A DNA stretch of 64,000 bases from Pedobacter zeaxanthinifaciens. GTDB taxonomy: Bacteria; Bacteroidota; Bacteroidia; Sphingobacteriales; Sphingobacteriaceae. The DNA lies in NCBI RefSeq assembly GCF_003313335.1, contig NZ_QMHP01000004.1, positions 358,761-422,760 on the forward strand, written 5' to 3'. Both the position numbers and the translations under genes were made by a program. Of the stretch, positions 54,109 through 62,356 are shown one piece after another. The notes below the pieces were generated by a model that was not told the DNA's origin, did not search any database, and worked only from the letters and a program-made list of their open reading frames with translations. Within the stretch, counting starts at the first letter, position 1. Every line of letters starts with the position of its first letter.

Positions 54109-57100
54109 CTAACTTAACCAAACCCTCAACATTGATAATAGCTTGTCCACATCAACAGGTTTTGAAATATAATCGCTTGCGCCGGCCTCAATGCATTTTT
54201 CTCTATCGTTTTTCATTGCTTTTGCTGTAAGTGCGATGACTGGTAAATTAGCTAAATGGCGTTGTGCTCTTATTTTCCGCATTGCCTCATAGCCGTCCAT
54301 TTCGGGCATCATAATGTCCATTAATACCAAGTCTATTTCGGTATGTTCCGATAGCTTGTTTAATGCCTCTACACCGTTGTTGGCAATTAATACGTTAATT
54401 TTATAATCTTGAAGGGCCGAAGATAGCGCAAAGATATTCCGCATATCGTCATCAGTGATTAAAATTGTTTTATTTTCAAGTGCTTTTTCAATGGTTGGCG
54501 CATAATTTTTAGGAGCGGCCGTTAATCTTACACTTTCTTCTTTCGGAGTATCAACCTGTAACTTATTCATAAATAGGCTAACTTCATCTAACAGCCTATC
54601 GTTTGACTTGTTGCTTTTAAGTACCATTGCCTGCGAATAGCGCATAATTTGCGCCATTTTATCCCGATCTAGCTCCATTGCAGTGTTAATAATTACCGGA
54701 ATGTGTTTTGTGTCAGGGTTGGATTTAATTTGGTCCAGTAAATCGAAACCCGATATATCCGGCAGCTTCAAATCCAGAATAATACAATCGAAAGTGCTTT
54801 CCTCCAACATTTGCAAAGCCTCTTTTCCGGTATAAGCCTGTGATACTTTCGCCCCTTTTTTTATCAGTTGCTCATTTAAATCATTACTCTGCAGAATTTG
54901 ATCTTCAATTACCAATACGTTGTTAAAGTGGTAAGTATATTGGTTGGATAACAGTTCAAAAGCTTGGTCTAGTTTTTCTTTATCTACAGGTTTTTTAAGG
55001 AAGCCAATTGCACCTTCTTTCTTCGCTTTACTGGTTTTTTCATCTCCGGCCGACATCATGTGGATAGGGATATGCTGAGTAGCGGGGTTTGCTTTTAATT
55101 TTTTAAGGATGGTCCAGCCGTCCATCACAGGCAGCATTACATCCAATACGATAGCATCGGGAAGTTCTTCGATAGCTAAAGCCAAACCTTCATCGCCGCT
55201 GTGCGCTAAAATAGGCTCAAAGCCTTTTTCAATAGCATAAGCTTTCAATATCTCCGCAAAATTTTCGTCGTCTTCTACAATTAAAAGCTTGTTGCCAGCT
55301 GAGTTTTTAGGTGCAACTGGCAGGGTAATCGAAGGAGCTTCTACAAATTCTGGTTGTATTGTTTCAGCCACTTTAGGATTGCTGTTTTCCGGTGTTTCTA
55401 TACTGGCAACTAAGCTTTGCGGAATGATCAAAGTGAAAGTGCTACCTATGCCAACTTCGCTGCTAAGTTGTATTTCGCCACCTAATAAATTGGCTAATTC
55501 TCTACTGATTGACAGACCAAGCCCGGTGCCGCCATACTTTCTACTTGTAGAGCCATCTTCCTGTTGGAAAGCCTCGAAAATAATTTGCTGTTTTTCTTGT
55601 GGAATTCCTATCCCAGTGTCATTTACAGCAAAATAAATCAATTTTTCCTGTTGCTTTAACGTTTGGTTATATTTCACCTGCTGCTGATTGGCCAAGCCAA
55701 CTTCTACGGTAACTGAGCCACCTTTGCGAGTAAATTTGATGGCGTTTGAAAGCAAGTTTTTAATGATTTGCTCAATCCTTGCTTGATCGGTAGTGATGTA
55801 AGAAGGCAAATCATTTTTCAACGTGAATTGATAGTTGATTTCCTTTTGCTTAGTGAGTTCGGAAAACAGGGAGTCGATTTGCGACTTAATAGCTGTAGGG
55901 TTTACTTCTTCAATTACTAAATCAACTTTGCCCGACTCAATTTTAGAAAGGTCTAAGATGTCATTGATAAGCGCCAGCAAATCGGAACCGGCATTGTGGA
56001 TTACCCCGGCATATTTAATCTGTTCCTCGGAAAGATTATTGAGTTTATTTTCTTTTAGGATACGAGCTAAAATCAAGATGCTATTTAACGGTGTGCGTAG
56101 CTCATGGCTCATATTGGCTAAAAACTCTGATTTGTATCTGCTACTTAGCGATAATTCTTCCGCTTTTAAGCTAATTGCTTCCTTAGCCTGATTAATTGAT
56201 GCATTTTTCTCTTCCAGCAATTGCGCTTTTTCCTCCAACTCTGCATTTGCTTGTTGTAGCTCCTCTTGTTGTACTCTTAATTCCTCTTCCGAAGCCTGAA
56301 GCTCTTCGGTTTTGTGCATCAAGTCTTCGTTGGTTACCCTCAGTTCTTCCTGTTGGCTAATTAGTTCTTCGGCTTGCTGTTGTGTTTTTTCAAAAAGCTC
56401 CTGTAGCTTCACCTTAGCTACCATACTGTTTACAGCAATGCCGATGTCTTTTGCCACCAATTCTAAAAAAGCAATGTCGTTAGGCAAGGGTTCATTAGTT
56501 AAACCAATTTCCAACACTGCAATGGCGGTATCTTCAAACAATACAGGTACACAAATGATGCTGCTAGGCGTAACGTTTCCTAAAGCAGAGCTGATTTTTA
56601 AGTAGCCATCAGGTACTGGTGTGAAAATTTTAGTCTTTTTTTCCAACGCAGCTTGTCCTGCAAGCCCCTCGCCAAAATGATAAGCCCTATCGCTCAAGTT
56701 TTCGTGGATGGCAAATGCTCCCCTAACTCTCAGTGTTTTTTGCGAGCGATTGATCAGGTAAAAAACGCCGATAGGATAGTTAAGTAAATTACAAATGGCC
56801 GTAATAACGTTTTCAGCAAGTTGGTCCATGGTAAATTCACCACGCATTACTTCGTTTATTTTTGCCTCGCTACTCAATAGCCAGTTGTGGTGTTCGTTTT
56901 TGGCAGATAAATCTGCTAGCTCTTTGTTGGTCAGTAGAATTTCTTTTTCGGTAGCTTTTTGCTGATCAAAAGTGGCTCGGATGTACTTCAGCATAAACAA
57001 AATCAAACCGAAAATAATTAGGGAGCTAATTACAATTACAGCAATTGTCCGGGTGCTTTTATTAGCCGAAACTTCTTGTCTTTCCTTTAATAGTTTGTAT

Positions 57101-57594
57101 TCCAGTGCAATCAGGTCATCTGCAAAAGCTAAAAACTTTATTTTGTTGATCCTGCCCTTGTCATTTAAAAATTGCTTTTTGGCTGCCGTAAAATCCCCAA
57201 TGTTGGCCTTCGCTGCAATTTGTTTCATGTCAGAAACTTTCCATACCGCATAAACCTTGATACTGTCAGCTTTCCTTTGCTGCTGAGGGTTGTCGCTTAC
57301 CAAGTTGTTCAAATCTTCTACCAGTGGCAATATGCTGTTAATGTTCTCGTCGTAAGGCCCTCTGTAATCGTCATTCTCACTTAACAAAAAACCTCTTAAA
57401 GATGCTTCGCTATGGAGGAGTTTAATCTCTAAGCGCTCCGCTGTTTTAGCCACATTTTGTGTATGCGAAACCCAATTGTAACTGTCGTTAAGGGAATGTA
57501 TACTCAGGTAAGAAGCTACAGCCGAAATCAATACAAAGATTAATGATGCAGTAAAGCCTGTAAGTAGCTGTTGCTTAAAGGAAAGTTTGAGCAT
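54109..57594 (-). CDS. large hybrid histidine kinase, CHASE3-GAF-HisKA-HATPase-REC-REC-REC
   Basis: 1161 residues. A membrane helix at ~10-32, a CHASE3-like periplasmic domain to ~180 (ERLEIKLLHSEASLRGFLLS), and a second helix at ~183-203 are followed by a GAF domain (~250-395). A long Gln/Glu-rich coiled coil (~400-485) leads to the His box FLANMSHELRTPLNS (His about residue 497) and HATPase_c (NLLSNAIKFTRKGGSV). Three receivers end the protein, with phospho-acceptors in VLDVMLPVMDG, ILDLKLPDISG and LMDIMMPEMDG. It senses a periplasmic or cytoplasmic signal of unknown nature. It is first in an operon with cheR and a second hybrid kinase. Confidence 0.93.
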   Translation of the reverse strand: MLKLSFKQQLLTGFTASLIFVLISAVASYLSIHSLNDSYNWVSHTQNVAKTAERLEIKLLHSEASLRGFLLSENDDYRGPYDENINSILPLVEDLNNLVSDNPQQQRKADSIKVYAVWKVSDMKQIAAKANIGDFTAAKKQFLNDKGRINKIKFLAFADDLIALEYKLLKERQEVSANKSTRTIAVIVISSLIIFGLILFMLKYIRATFDQQKATEKEILLTNKELADLSAKNEHHNWLLSSEAKINEVMRGEFTMDQLAENVITAICNLLNYPIGVFYLINRSQKTLRVRGAFAIHENLSDRAYHFGEGLAGQAALEKKTKIFTPVPDGYLKISSALGNVTPSSIICVPVLFEDTAIAVLEIGLTNEPLPNDIAFLELVAKDIGIAVNSMVAKVKLQELFEKTQQQAEELISQQEELRVTNEDLMHKTEELQASEEELRVQQEELQQANAELEEKAQLLEEKNASINQAKEAISLKAEELSLSSRYKSEFLANMSHELRTPLNSILILARILKENKLNNLSEEQIKYAGVIHNAGSDLLALINDILDLSKIESGKVDLVIEEVNPTAIKSQIDSLFSELTKQKEINYQFTLKNDLPSYITTDQARIEQIIKNLLSNAIKFTRKGGSVTVEVGLANQQQVKYNQTLKQQEKLIYFAVNDTGIGIPQEKQQIIFEAFQQEDGSTSRKYGGTGLGLSISRELANLLGGEIQLSSEVGIGSTFTLIIPQSLVASIETPENSNPKVAETIQPEFVEAPSITLPVAPKNSAGNKLLIVEDDENFAEILKAYAIEKGFEPILAHSGDEGLALAIEELPDAIVLDVMLPVMDGWTILKKLKANPATQHIPIHMMSAGDEKTSKAKKEGAIGFLKKPVDKEKLDQAFELLSNQYTYHFNNVLVIEDQILQSNDLNEQLIKKGAKVSQAYTGKEALQMLEESTFDCIILDLKLPDISGFDLLDQIKSNPDTKHIPVIINTAMELDRDKMAQIMRYSQAMVLKSNKSNDRLLDEVSLFMNKLQVDTPKEESVRLTAAPKNYAPTIEKALENKTILITDDDMRNIFALSSALQDYKINVLIANNGVEALNKLSEHTEIDLVLMDIMMPEMDGYEAMRKIRAQRHLANLPVIALTAKAMKNDREKCIEAGASDYISKPVDVDKLLSMLRVWLS

Positions 57595-57705
57595 ATTAAA
57601 ACGCTATTAATAATTAAAAAACTAGGCTAAGATAGCTAATAAAGGAGTAATTTATCAACCGAAATTTAATACGCTATTGGCCTCATCGTAGAAATTTGTT
57701 TTTGT

Positions 57706-57713
57706 TAACTTTG
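57706..57713 (+). promoter_or_regulatory. -7 box of the ArsC/Spx-like gene
   Basis: TAACTTTG matches TAnnTTTG exactly. The expected start near 57717 gives a 15-base leader to ATG 57732. Confidence 0.5.
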
Positions 57714-57731
57714 TATACCTAAAATTCTAAA

Positions 57732-58079
57732 ATGAAACTATACGGCATCCCAAATTGTAATACAGTAAAGAAAGCTCAAGATTGGCTAAAGCAAAACGGA
57801 TTTGATTTCGAATTTCATGATTTTAAAAAGAAGGGCGTTACCGCTGAAAAGCTAAACGAATGGTTTGACGCTTTTGGCTGGGAAAAGGTGATAAACAAAG
57901 CTGGTTTAACTTTTAAGAAACTGAGCAAGGAAGAGCAGGAAACGATTAACTCCCCAGCTAAGGTAATTAGTTATTTGGTTGAAAATACCAGCGCCATAAA
58001 ACGACCTATTGTTGAGGTGGGTGGCAAAGCGGTGTTGTTGGGCTTTAAAGAAGACGACTATCAAAGCAGGTTGAAGTAG
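57732..58079 (+). CDS. ArsC/Spx-family reductase-like protein (YffB type)
   Basis: 115 residues with a thioredoxin-like fold. The N-terminus KLYGIPNCNTVKKAQDWL has a single active-site Cys (CNTVKKA), as in Spx and YffB rather than classical thioredoxins. KRPIVEVGGKAVLLGF corresponds to the conserved cis-Pro loop. YffB-like proteins are assumed to be glutathione- or thiol-dependent reductases; an arsenate role is unlikely without other ars genes. It is monocistronic. Confidence 0.9.
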   Translation: MKLYGIPNCNTVKKAQDWLKQNGFDFEFHDFKKKGVTAEKLNEWFDAFGWEKVINKAGLTFKKLSKEEQETINSPAKVISYLVENTSAIKRPIVEVGGKAVLLGFKEDDYQSRLK

Positions 58080-58133
58080 TTGCACCTTGTTGTTAAACTT
58101 TGTTAAATGCTTAGAAGAAGATAAAAACTATTT

Positions 58134-58141
58134 TACATTTG
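58134..58141 (+). promoter_or_regulatory. -7 box immediately before a start codon
   Basis: TACATTTG matches TAnnTTTG exactly and ends three bases before ATG 58145, so transcription may start at the ATG itself. Confidence 0.55.
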
Positions 58142-58144
58142 GAT

Positions 58145-58861
58145 ATGTTGAAAAAGCTGTTTCTACTGATGATCTTTTGCCTTCCGCTGTTTGTGTATGC
58201 ACAGAATTACATGACGGGCAATGTCTTTGATAACGACCAACGTAATTTGGCGCTTCAGGGAGTTTCTGTGCGTAATTTAAGTACAAAGGCCGTGGTAGTA
58301 ACCGATAAGGACGGGCATTATGCAATACCAGCTAAAAATGGAGATTTGATTACCTATGCTTTAATGGGCTATCAAACCGATACCGTATATCTTGTTAATC
58401 TTTTTCCGAAAAATAAATATTTAAGGGCCGCAGTAAATAATTTGAATACGGTAAATGTAACTACTGCTAAGGTATCCCCTTATTTAGATGCGAAAGATCC
58501 TGATGCGAAGCCAGCAAGGCAGGTAGATTACTCTAAAAATAGGGGAGGTCTACGTCTTAATTTAGGTTATGGTAAATACCGCAGGCAACAGGCTAAAGAG
58601 CAAGAATTAGAGCAGGCGGCAGATATCAATGAAGAGATTTCAAAGAATTTCAATAGAGAGGTCATCCAAAAGTTGGTAAACTATAAAGGAAAAGATTTGG
58701 ACGACTATATTGGTCTTTACCGACCAACGGTGGCGCAAATTAAAGCCGACAAAGAATTTGATTATACCTATTACATCGCCACTACCTTTACTGAATGGCG
58801 TAAACTTCCGGAGAACGAACGTAAACTCCCACCGCTGCCTAAATTAAAAGGTAAGCCCTAG
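58145..58861 (+). CDS. exported protein with CarboxypepD_reg-like domain
   Basis: 238 residues from ATG 58145; the TTG at 58139 lies inside the -7 box. A signal peptide (LLMIFCLPLFVYAQ) is followed by a CarboxypepD_reg-like beta domain (TGNVFDNDQRNLALQGVSVR, VTDKDGHYAIPAKNGD). The C-terminal half is helical and charged (RRQQAKEQELEQAADINEE). Such domains are usually the N-terminal part of TonB receptors; here it stands without a barrel. Function unknown. The next gene, an M1 peptidase, follows 73 bases later. Confidence 0.8.
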   Translation: MLKKLFLLMIFCLPLFVYAQNYMTGNVFDNDQRNLALQGVSVRNLSTKAVVVTDKDGHYAIPAKNGDLITYALMGYQTDTVYLVNLFPKNKYLRAAVNNLNTVNVTTAKVSPYLDAKDPDAKPARQVDYSKNRGGLRLNLGYGKYRRQQAKEQELEQAADINEEISKNFNREVIQKLVNYKGKDLDDYIGLYRPTVAQIKADKEFDYTYYIATTFTEWRKLPENERKLPPLPKLKGKP

Positions 58862-58934
58862 CTAAGTAATAATCGTGTGCCAATTTTGATAATTGTTCAT
58901 TTTCAATTTACTTTGGCTGTAAATTAAACAAAAC

Positions 58935-60899
58935 ATGCAAAAAACATTATTGAAAACTTTTGCCGTAGCGCTGCTTTTTTGCGGGCAATTAAGTTACGCT
59001 CAAGATAAACCGGTGAGCAAGTATGTGCCAGAACAGGCTTTTGGCCCCTTGTTTTACACGCAAAATGGTAACGAATACCGTTCGGCAAGTGGTGCTCCAG
59101 GGCCCAAGTACTGGCAAAATAGGGTAGACTATAACATAAGCGCAAACTTGGACGAAAAAACTAACCAAGTAAAAGCTACCGTTACAATCACTTACAAAAA
59201 TAATAGTCCAGAAAAACTACCTTACCTTTGGTTACAGCTGGATCAAAACTCGTTCAAAGAAAATTCTCGTGGCTTGGCAATTACGCCAGCAGTTAGTAGA
59301 TATGGTGCGCAAGGCGAGAAGTTTAATGGCGGCTATACCATTTCTAACCTATCGGTATCGCAAAAGGCTAAACCGGTTAAGTTTAATTCTATTGTGGAAG
59401 ATACCCGCATGCAAATTAGGCTAGATCAACCAATGGCTGCTAACGGTGATGTGGTGGTGATTAAAATGGATTACGTTTATGAGATTCCTGTTTTAGGATC
59501 GGATAGAACGGGCCATTTAAGCACCAAAAATGGGGAAATCTTCGCTGTTGCACAATGGTTCCCACGCATGTGTGTGTATGATGACGTGCTTGGTTGGAAC
59601 ACTTTGCCATATTGGGGTGCCGGAGAGTTTTATTGTGAGTACGGTGACATTACTTTCGATGTAACTGTGCCGGGAAATCATATTGTGATGGGCTCGGGAG
59701 AATTGTTGAACCCTCAAGAAGTTTTTACTGCTGAACAATTGAAGCGTTGGAACGAAGCTAAAAACAGCGATAAAACCATCCATGTAAGATCAGAGGCTGA
59801 AGTAAATGATCCAAAATCTCGTCCAGCTAAAGATAAATTGACTTGGAAGTTTAAAATTACCAATACCCGTGATGCTGCTTGGTCTTCATCAAAGGCTTTT
59901 GTTTTGGATGCCGCTCGTATTAATTTGCCTAGTGGTAAAAAGTCACTGGCTGTTTCGGCCCATCCTGTAGAAAGTAATGGTAACGATAGCTATGGAAGGG
60001 CTGTAGAATATGTTAAAGGTTCTATTGAGCACTACTCAAAAATGTGGTATGAGTACCCGTATCCAATGGCAGTAAACGTTGCAACTAATATTGGTGGAAT
60101 GGAATATCCGGGTATTGTGTTCTGTGGCTGGAAAGCAAAAAAAGGTGATGTTTGGGGTGTAATTGATCACGAGTTTGGACATATTTGGTTCCCGATGATT
60201 GTTGGTTCGAATGAGCGTAAATTTGGTTGGATGGATGAAGGTTTCAATACGTTCATCAATGATTTATCAAGTACTGAATTTAACAATGGCGAGTACAAGC
60301 CACGTCAAATGAACATGAACGCAATTGGTAAGGCGGTAATTGGCAATCCTAAATATGAAAATATGATGTTAATGCCTGATGGAATGGCCGAAGCGAATAT
60401 TGGTATCAACTTGTATTATAAACCAAGTTGGGGCTTGCATTTATTGAGAGATCAAATTTTGGGAAAAGATCGCTTTGATTTTGCTTTCAGGCAATACATT
60501 AACAATTGGGCTTACAAACATCCAACACCTTTCGACTTTTTCCGTACGATGGAAAATGCTGCCGGAGAAGATTTGAGCTGGTTTTGGAAAAGTTGGTTCC
60601 TAAATAACTGGAAGATGGATCAAGGTATCGCTGAAGTGAAAGAGGTGAAAAATAACGGCAACTTGGTAGCTTACACCATCAAGGTGGATAACCTGGAACA
60701 AATGCCTATGCCAATTATTTTAGGGATTAAAACTAAGAGCGGCAAAACGAGCATCGTTAAAATTGCTGCAGATGTTTGGATGAAAAACACCAGCTGGACA
60801 GTCAGCTTCCCAACTACGGAAGAAGTGGTTGAAGTGGTGCTGGATCCTCAGCAAGTACTTCCAGATAGCAACGTTAGCAATAACAAGTGGACTAATTAA
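58935..60899 (+). CDS. exported M1-family zinc metallopeptidase
   Basis: 654 residues with a signal peptide ([13 protein letters not shown]). A beta-rich N-terminal M1 domain ([33 protein letters not shown]) leads to [10 protein letters not shown] (the GxMEN-like substrate motif, here GGMEYP). The zinc site is H412-E413-x-x-H416 with E435 eighteen residues later (HEFGH and WMDEGF). It would remove N-terminal residues from peptides in the periplasm. A terminator follows. Confidence 0.93.
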   Translation: MQKTLLKTFAVALLFCGQLSYAQDKPVSKYVPEQAFGPLFYTQNGNEYRSASGAPGPKYWQNRVDYNISANLDEKTNQVKATVTITYKNNSPEKLPYLWLQLDQNSFKENSRGLAITPAVSRYGAQGEKFNGGYTISNLSVSQKAKPVKFNSIVEDTRMQIRLDQPMAANGDVVVIKMDYVYEIPVLGSDRTGHLSTKNGEIFAVAQWFPRMCVYDDVLGWNTLPYWGAGEFYCEYGDITFDVTVPGNHIVMGSGELLNPQEVFTAEQLKRWNEAKNSDKTIHVRSEAEVNDPKSRPAKDKLTWKFKITNTRDAAWSSSKAFVLDAARINLPSGKKSLAVSAHPVESNGNDSYGRAVEYVKGSIEHYSKMWYEYPYPMAVNVATNIGGMEYPGIVFCGWKAKKGDVWGVIDHEFGHIWFPMIVGSNERKFGWMDEGFNTFINDLSSTEFNNGEYKPRQMNMNAIGKAVIGNPKYENMMLMPDGMAEANIGINLYYKPSWGLHLLRDQILGKDRFDFAFRQYINNWAYKHPTPFDFFRTMENAAGEDLSWFWKSWFLNNWKMDQGIAEVKEVKNNGNLVAYTIKVDNLEQMPMPIILGIKTKSGKTSIVKIAADVWMKNTSWTVSFPTTEEVVEVVLDPQQVLPDSNVSNNKWTN

Positions 60900-60921
60900 A
60901 AATTTGCGATTATAGATTAAG

Positions 60922-60955
60922 CAGCCTCAAAATCAAATTTTGGGGCTGTTTTTTT
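60922..60955 (+). terminator. M1 peptidase terminator
   Basis: CAGCCTCAAAAT (60922-60933) pairs with ATTTTGGGGCTG (60937-60948), one T-G pair, then seven T. Confidence 0.88.
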
Positions 60956-60966
60956 ATGTTTTTGGG

Positions 60967-61139
60967 TTTAGCAATTAGCCTATATTTCTACTGAGAAGAT
61001 TTTCAGAGTTTCCAGCTGCTAGCATTTAATGCTGTTTCATCGCTTGACAGTCAACGCCGCAATCGTTGATATAATACATTGCTTAAAAACCAACACTTCA
61101 AATTCCTTCTCCTTTGAAAGGAGAGGGCAAGGGAGAGGT
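60967..61139 (+). repeat. left copy of imperfect direct repeat flanking the DUF559 gene
   Basis: Matches 61653-61813 in the same orientation, with a 32-base identical run (61075-61106 against 61749-61780) and shared blocks such as TTAGCCTATATTTCT and ACAGTCAACGC. Its right part forms a hairpin, CTCCTTT-G-AAAGGAG at 61109-61123, and ends GGGAGAGGT. Confidence 0.85.
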
Positions 61140-61202
61140 TTATTCAAAAAACAATATAGAAATTATTGCAAATGATTAAATTTAGCTTAAACTTCCCTAC
61201 CT

Positions 61203-61559
61203 ATGGATGCAAAATCATTTCGCCGAATGTTGCGGAAAGAACAAACTTCCGCTGAAAGTACATTCTGGAACCTTGTTCGTGCAAGTCGCTTCAATAAACT
61301 AAAATTCCGGAGGCAGCACACCGTTGGGCAGTTCGTTGCCGATTTCTATTGTGCAAAGCTGAAGCTCATCATCGAATTGGATGGCGGTGTGCATCATAAC
61401 CTGGGTCAGCAGCTATATGACCAGGAGCGTGATAGCATTCTGACTGAAATGGGTTATGTGGTAATCCGTTTCGAAAATGATGCAGTACTTAAATATCCAG
61501 AAACTGTTCTGGCTTATCTGGAACAAAGGATAGCAGAACTTCTGCATGTTGAAATTTAA
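61203..61559 (+). CDS. DUF559 (Vsr-like PD-(D/E)xK) nuclease-domain protein
   Basis: 118 residues, the usual size of stand-alone DUF559 proteins. The N-terminus has RKEQTSAESTFWNLVRASRF. The endonuclease-like core is KLKFRRQHTVGQFVADFYC followed by KLIIELDGGVH, with Asp and Glu-x-Asp at the positions expected for a PD-(D/E)xK site. The end is EMGYVVIRFENDAVL. Stand-alone DUF559 proteins are related to Vsr mismatch endonucleases, but their role is not established. The gene is isolated and flanked by long direct repeats and purine-rich hairpins, so it looks like a small inserted cassette. Confidence 0.92.
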   Translation: MDAKSFRRMLRKEQTSAESTFWNLVRASRFNKLKFRRQHTVGQFVADFYCAKLKLIIELDGGVHHNLGQQLYDQERDSILTEMGYVVIRFENDAVLKYPETVLAYLEQRIAELLHVEI

Positions 61560-61652
61560 TTGATGTTAAGTTCACCCTCTCTGGCTTCGCCATCTCTCCC
61601 TTTGAGGGAGAGAGGTGCTTTTGGGTATGGTTAGTGGATTGATGTAAGGTAA

Positions 61653-61813
61653 TTTAGTAATTAGCCTATATTTCTTATTGAGGGAATTTTCAGATAGCTG
61701 TTTATTCTTTCATCGCTTAACAGTCAACGCAACAATCTTTGAAGATTCTACATTGCTTAAAAACCAACACTTCAAATTCCCTATCCTTTCAAAGTACAGG
61801 GGTAAGGGAGAGG
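61653..61813 (+). repeat. right copy of imperfect direct repeat flanking the DUF559 gene
   Basis: Same orientation as 60967-61139 and more decayed: the hairpin stem is broken (CCTATCCTTTCAAAGTACAG), and about 7 bases are missing in the middle. Confidence 0.85.
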
Positions 61814-62330
61814 TCTTTGCTCATCATCAATTTAATTTGAGAGGAGCGACTCAAATTCCACACTTTTTAAAAATTATACTATAGCTATTAGTTGTATAAC
61901 TTATAGTTGTGTTTTTATTCTTAATTGGAGTTAATAGTGTGCGTATCGCTAGGTTTTAGTCTTGCGCATCGAATTCAAAAAAATCAATTTTAAGTGTTTG
62001 AATTAAAAATTATAATGGAATTAGCTTTCATTTGATGCCTTGCTAATATTTTTAAGGGTAGCTATGAAAAATAAGAGCGATAATGTCAACTTTATTTCTG
62101 TGTAATAAAAAACAACAACTTTTTTGTTTAAAAAATGATGCTAAAAAACCTTTAAAAAGCGTGTTTTTGTGCTTTTTTGGCCGTCTAGCGGTGGTTTTTT
62201 CTCGGATTGAGGAAATGTGACAACAGCATTAAGCCATCGGTTTTTGGATAAAAATCTTACAATCTTCTTTTTTTTCGTAAAAACCTCATTTTTCTTCTGG
62301 TGGCATGTCTTTTGGCTTTTCGTGTGCAAC

Positions 62331-62347
62331 GTGTCATGTTTTGACAC
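62331..62347. promoter_or_regulatory. inverted repeat before the mosaic-repeat gene
   Basis: GTGTCA-TGTTT-TGACAC, perfect 6-base arms, ending 9 bases before ATG 62357. It could be an operator or a hairpin near the ribosome-binding region. Confidence 0.45.
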
Positions 62348-62356
62348 CAGAAACTT

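Larger units (their letters stand above)
60900..61202. other. gene-free region holding a terminator and the left direct repeat
   Basis: 303 bases. The terminator of the M1 gene is followed by the left copy of a long direct repeat and about 60 bases of leader to the DUF559 gene. Confidence 0.65.
61560..62356. other. gene-free region before the mosaic-repeat protein
   Basis: 797 bases. It holds a hairpin (CTCTCCCT-TTG-AGGGAGAG, 61594-61612), the right direct repeat (61653-61813), then about 500 bases of AT-rich DNA with homopolymer runs. Short open frames here overlap the repeat and lack protein-like composition. An inverted repeat sits just before the next ATG. Confidence 0.6.

Noticed and set aside
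55289..56605. Plus-strand open frames inside the large hybrid kinase gene
   Set aside because: Ser- and Leu-rich shadow frames opposite a kinase with all its motifs intact.
57732..58079. Arsenate reductase (arsC) annotation
   Set aside because: The single-Cys CNTVKKA motif and the lack of other ars genes fit the YffB/Spx branch better.
61678..61884. 68-residue open frame after the DUF559 gene
   Set aside because: It lies across the right direct repeat, has no protein-like composition or start context, and the matching left repeat has no equivalent frame.
62141..62347. Minus-strand 68-residue frame before the mosaic-repeat gene
   Set aside because: It consists largely of Lys/Phe runs opposite poly-T tracts and has no leader or neighbour support.
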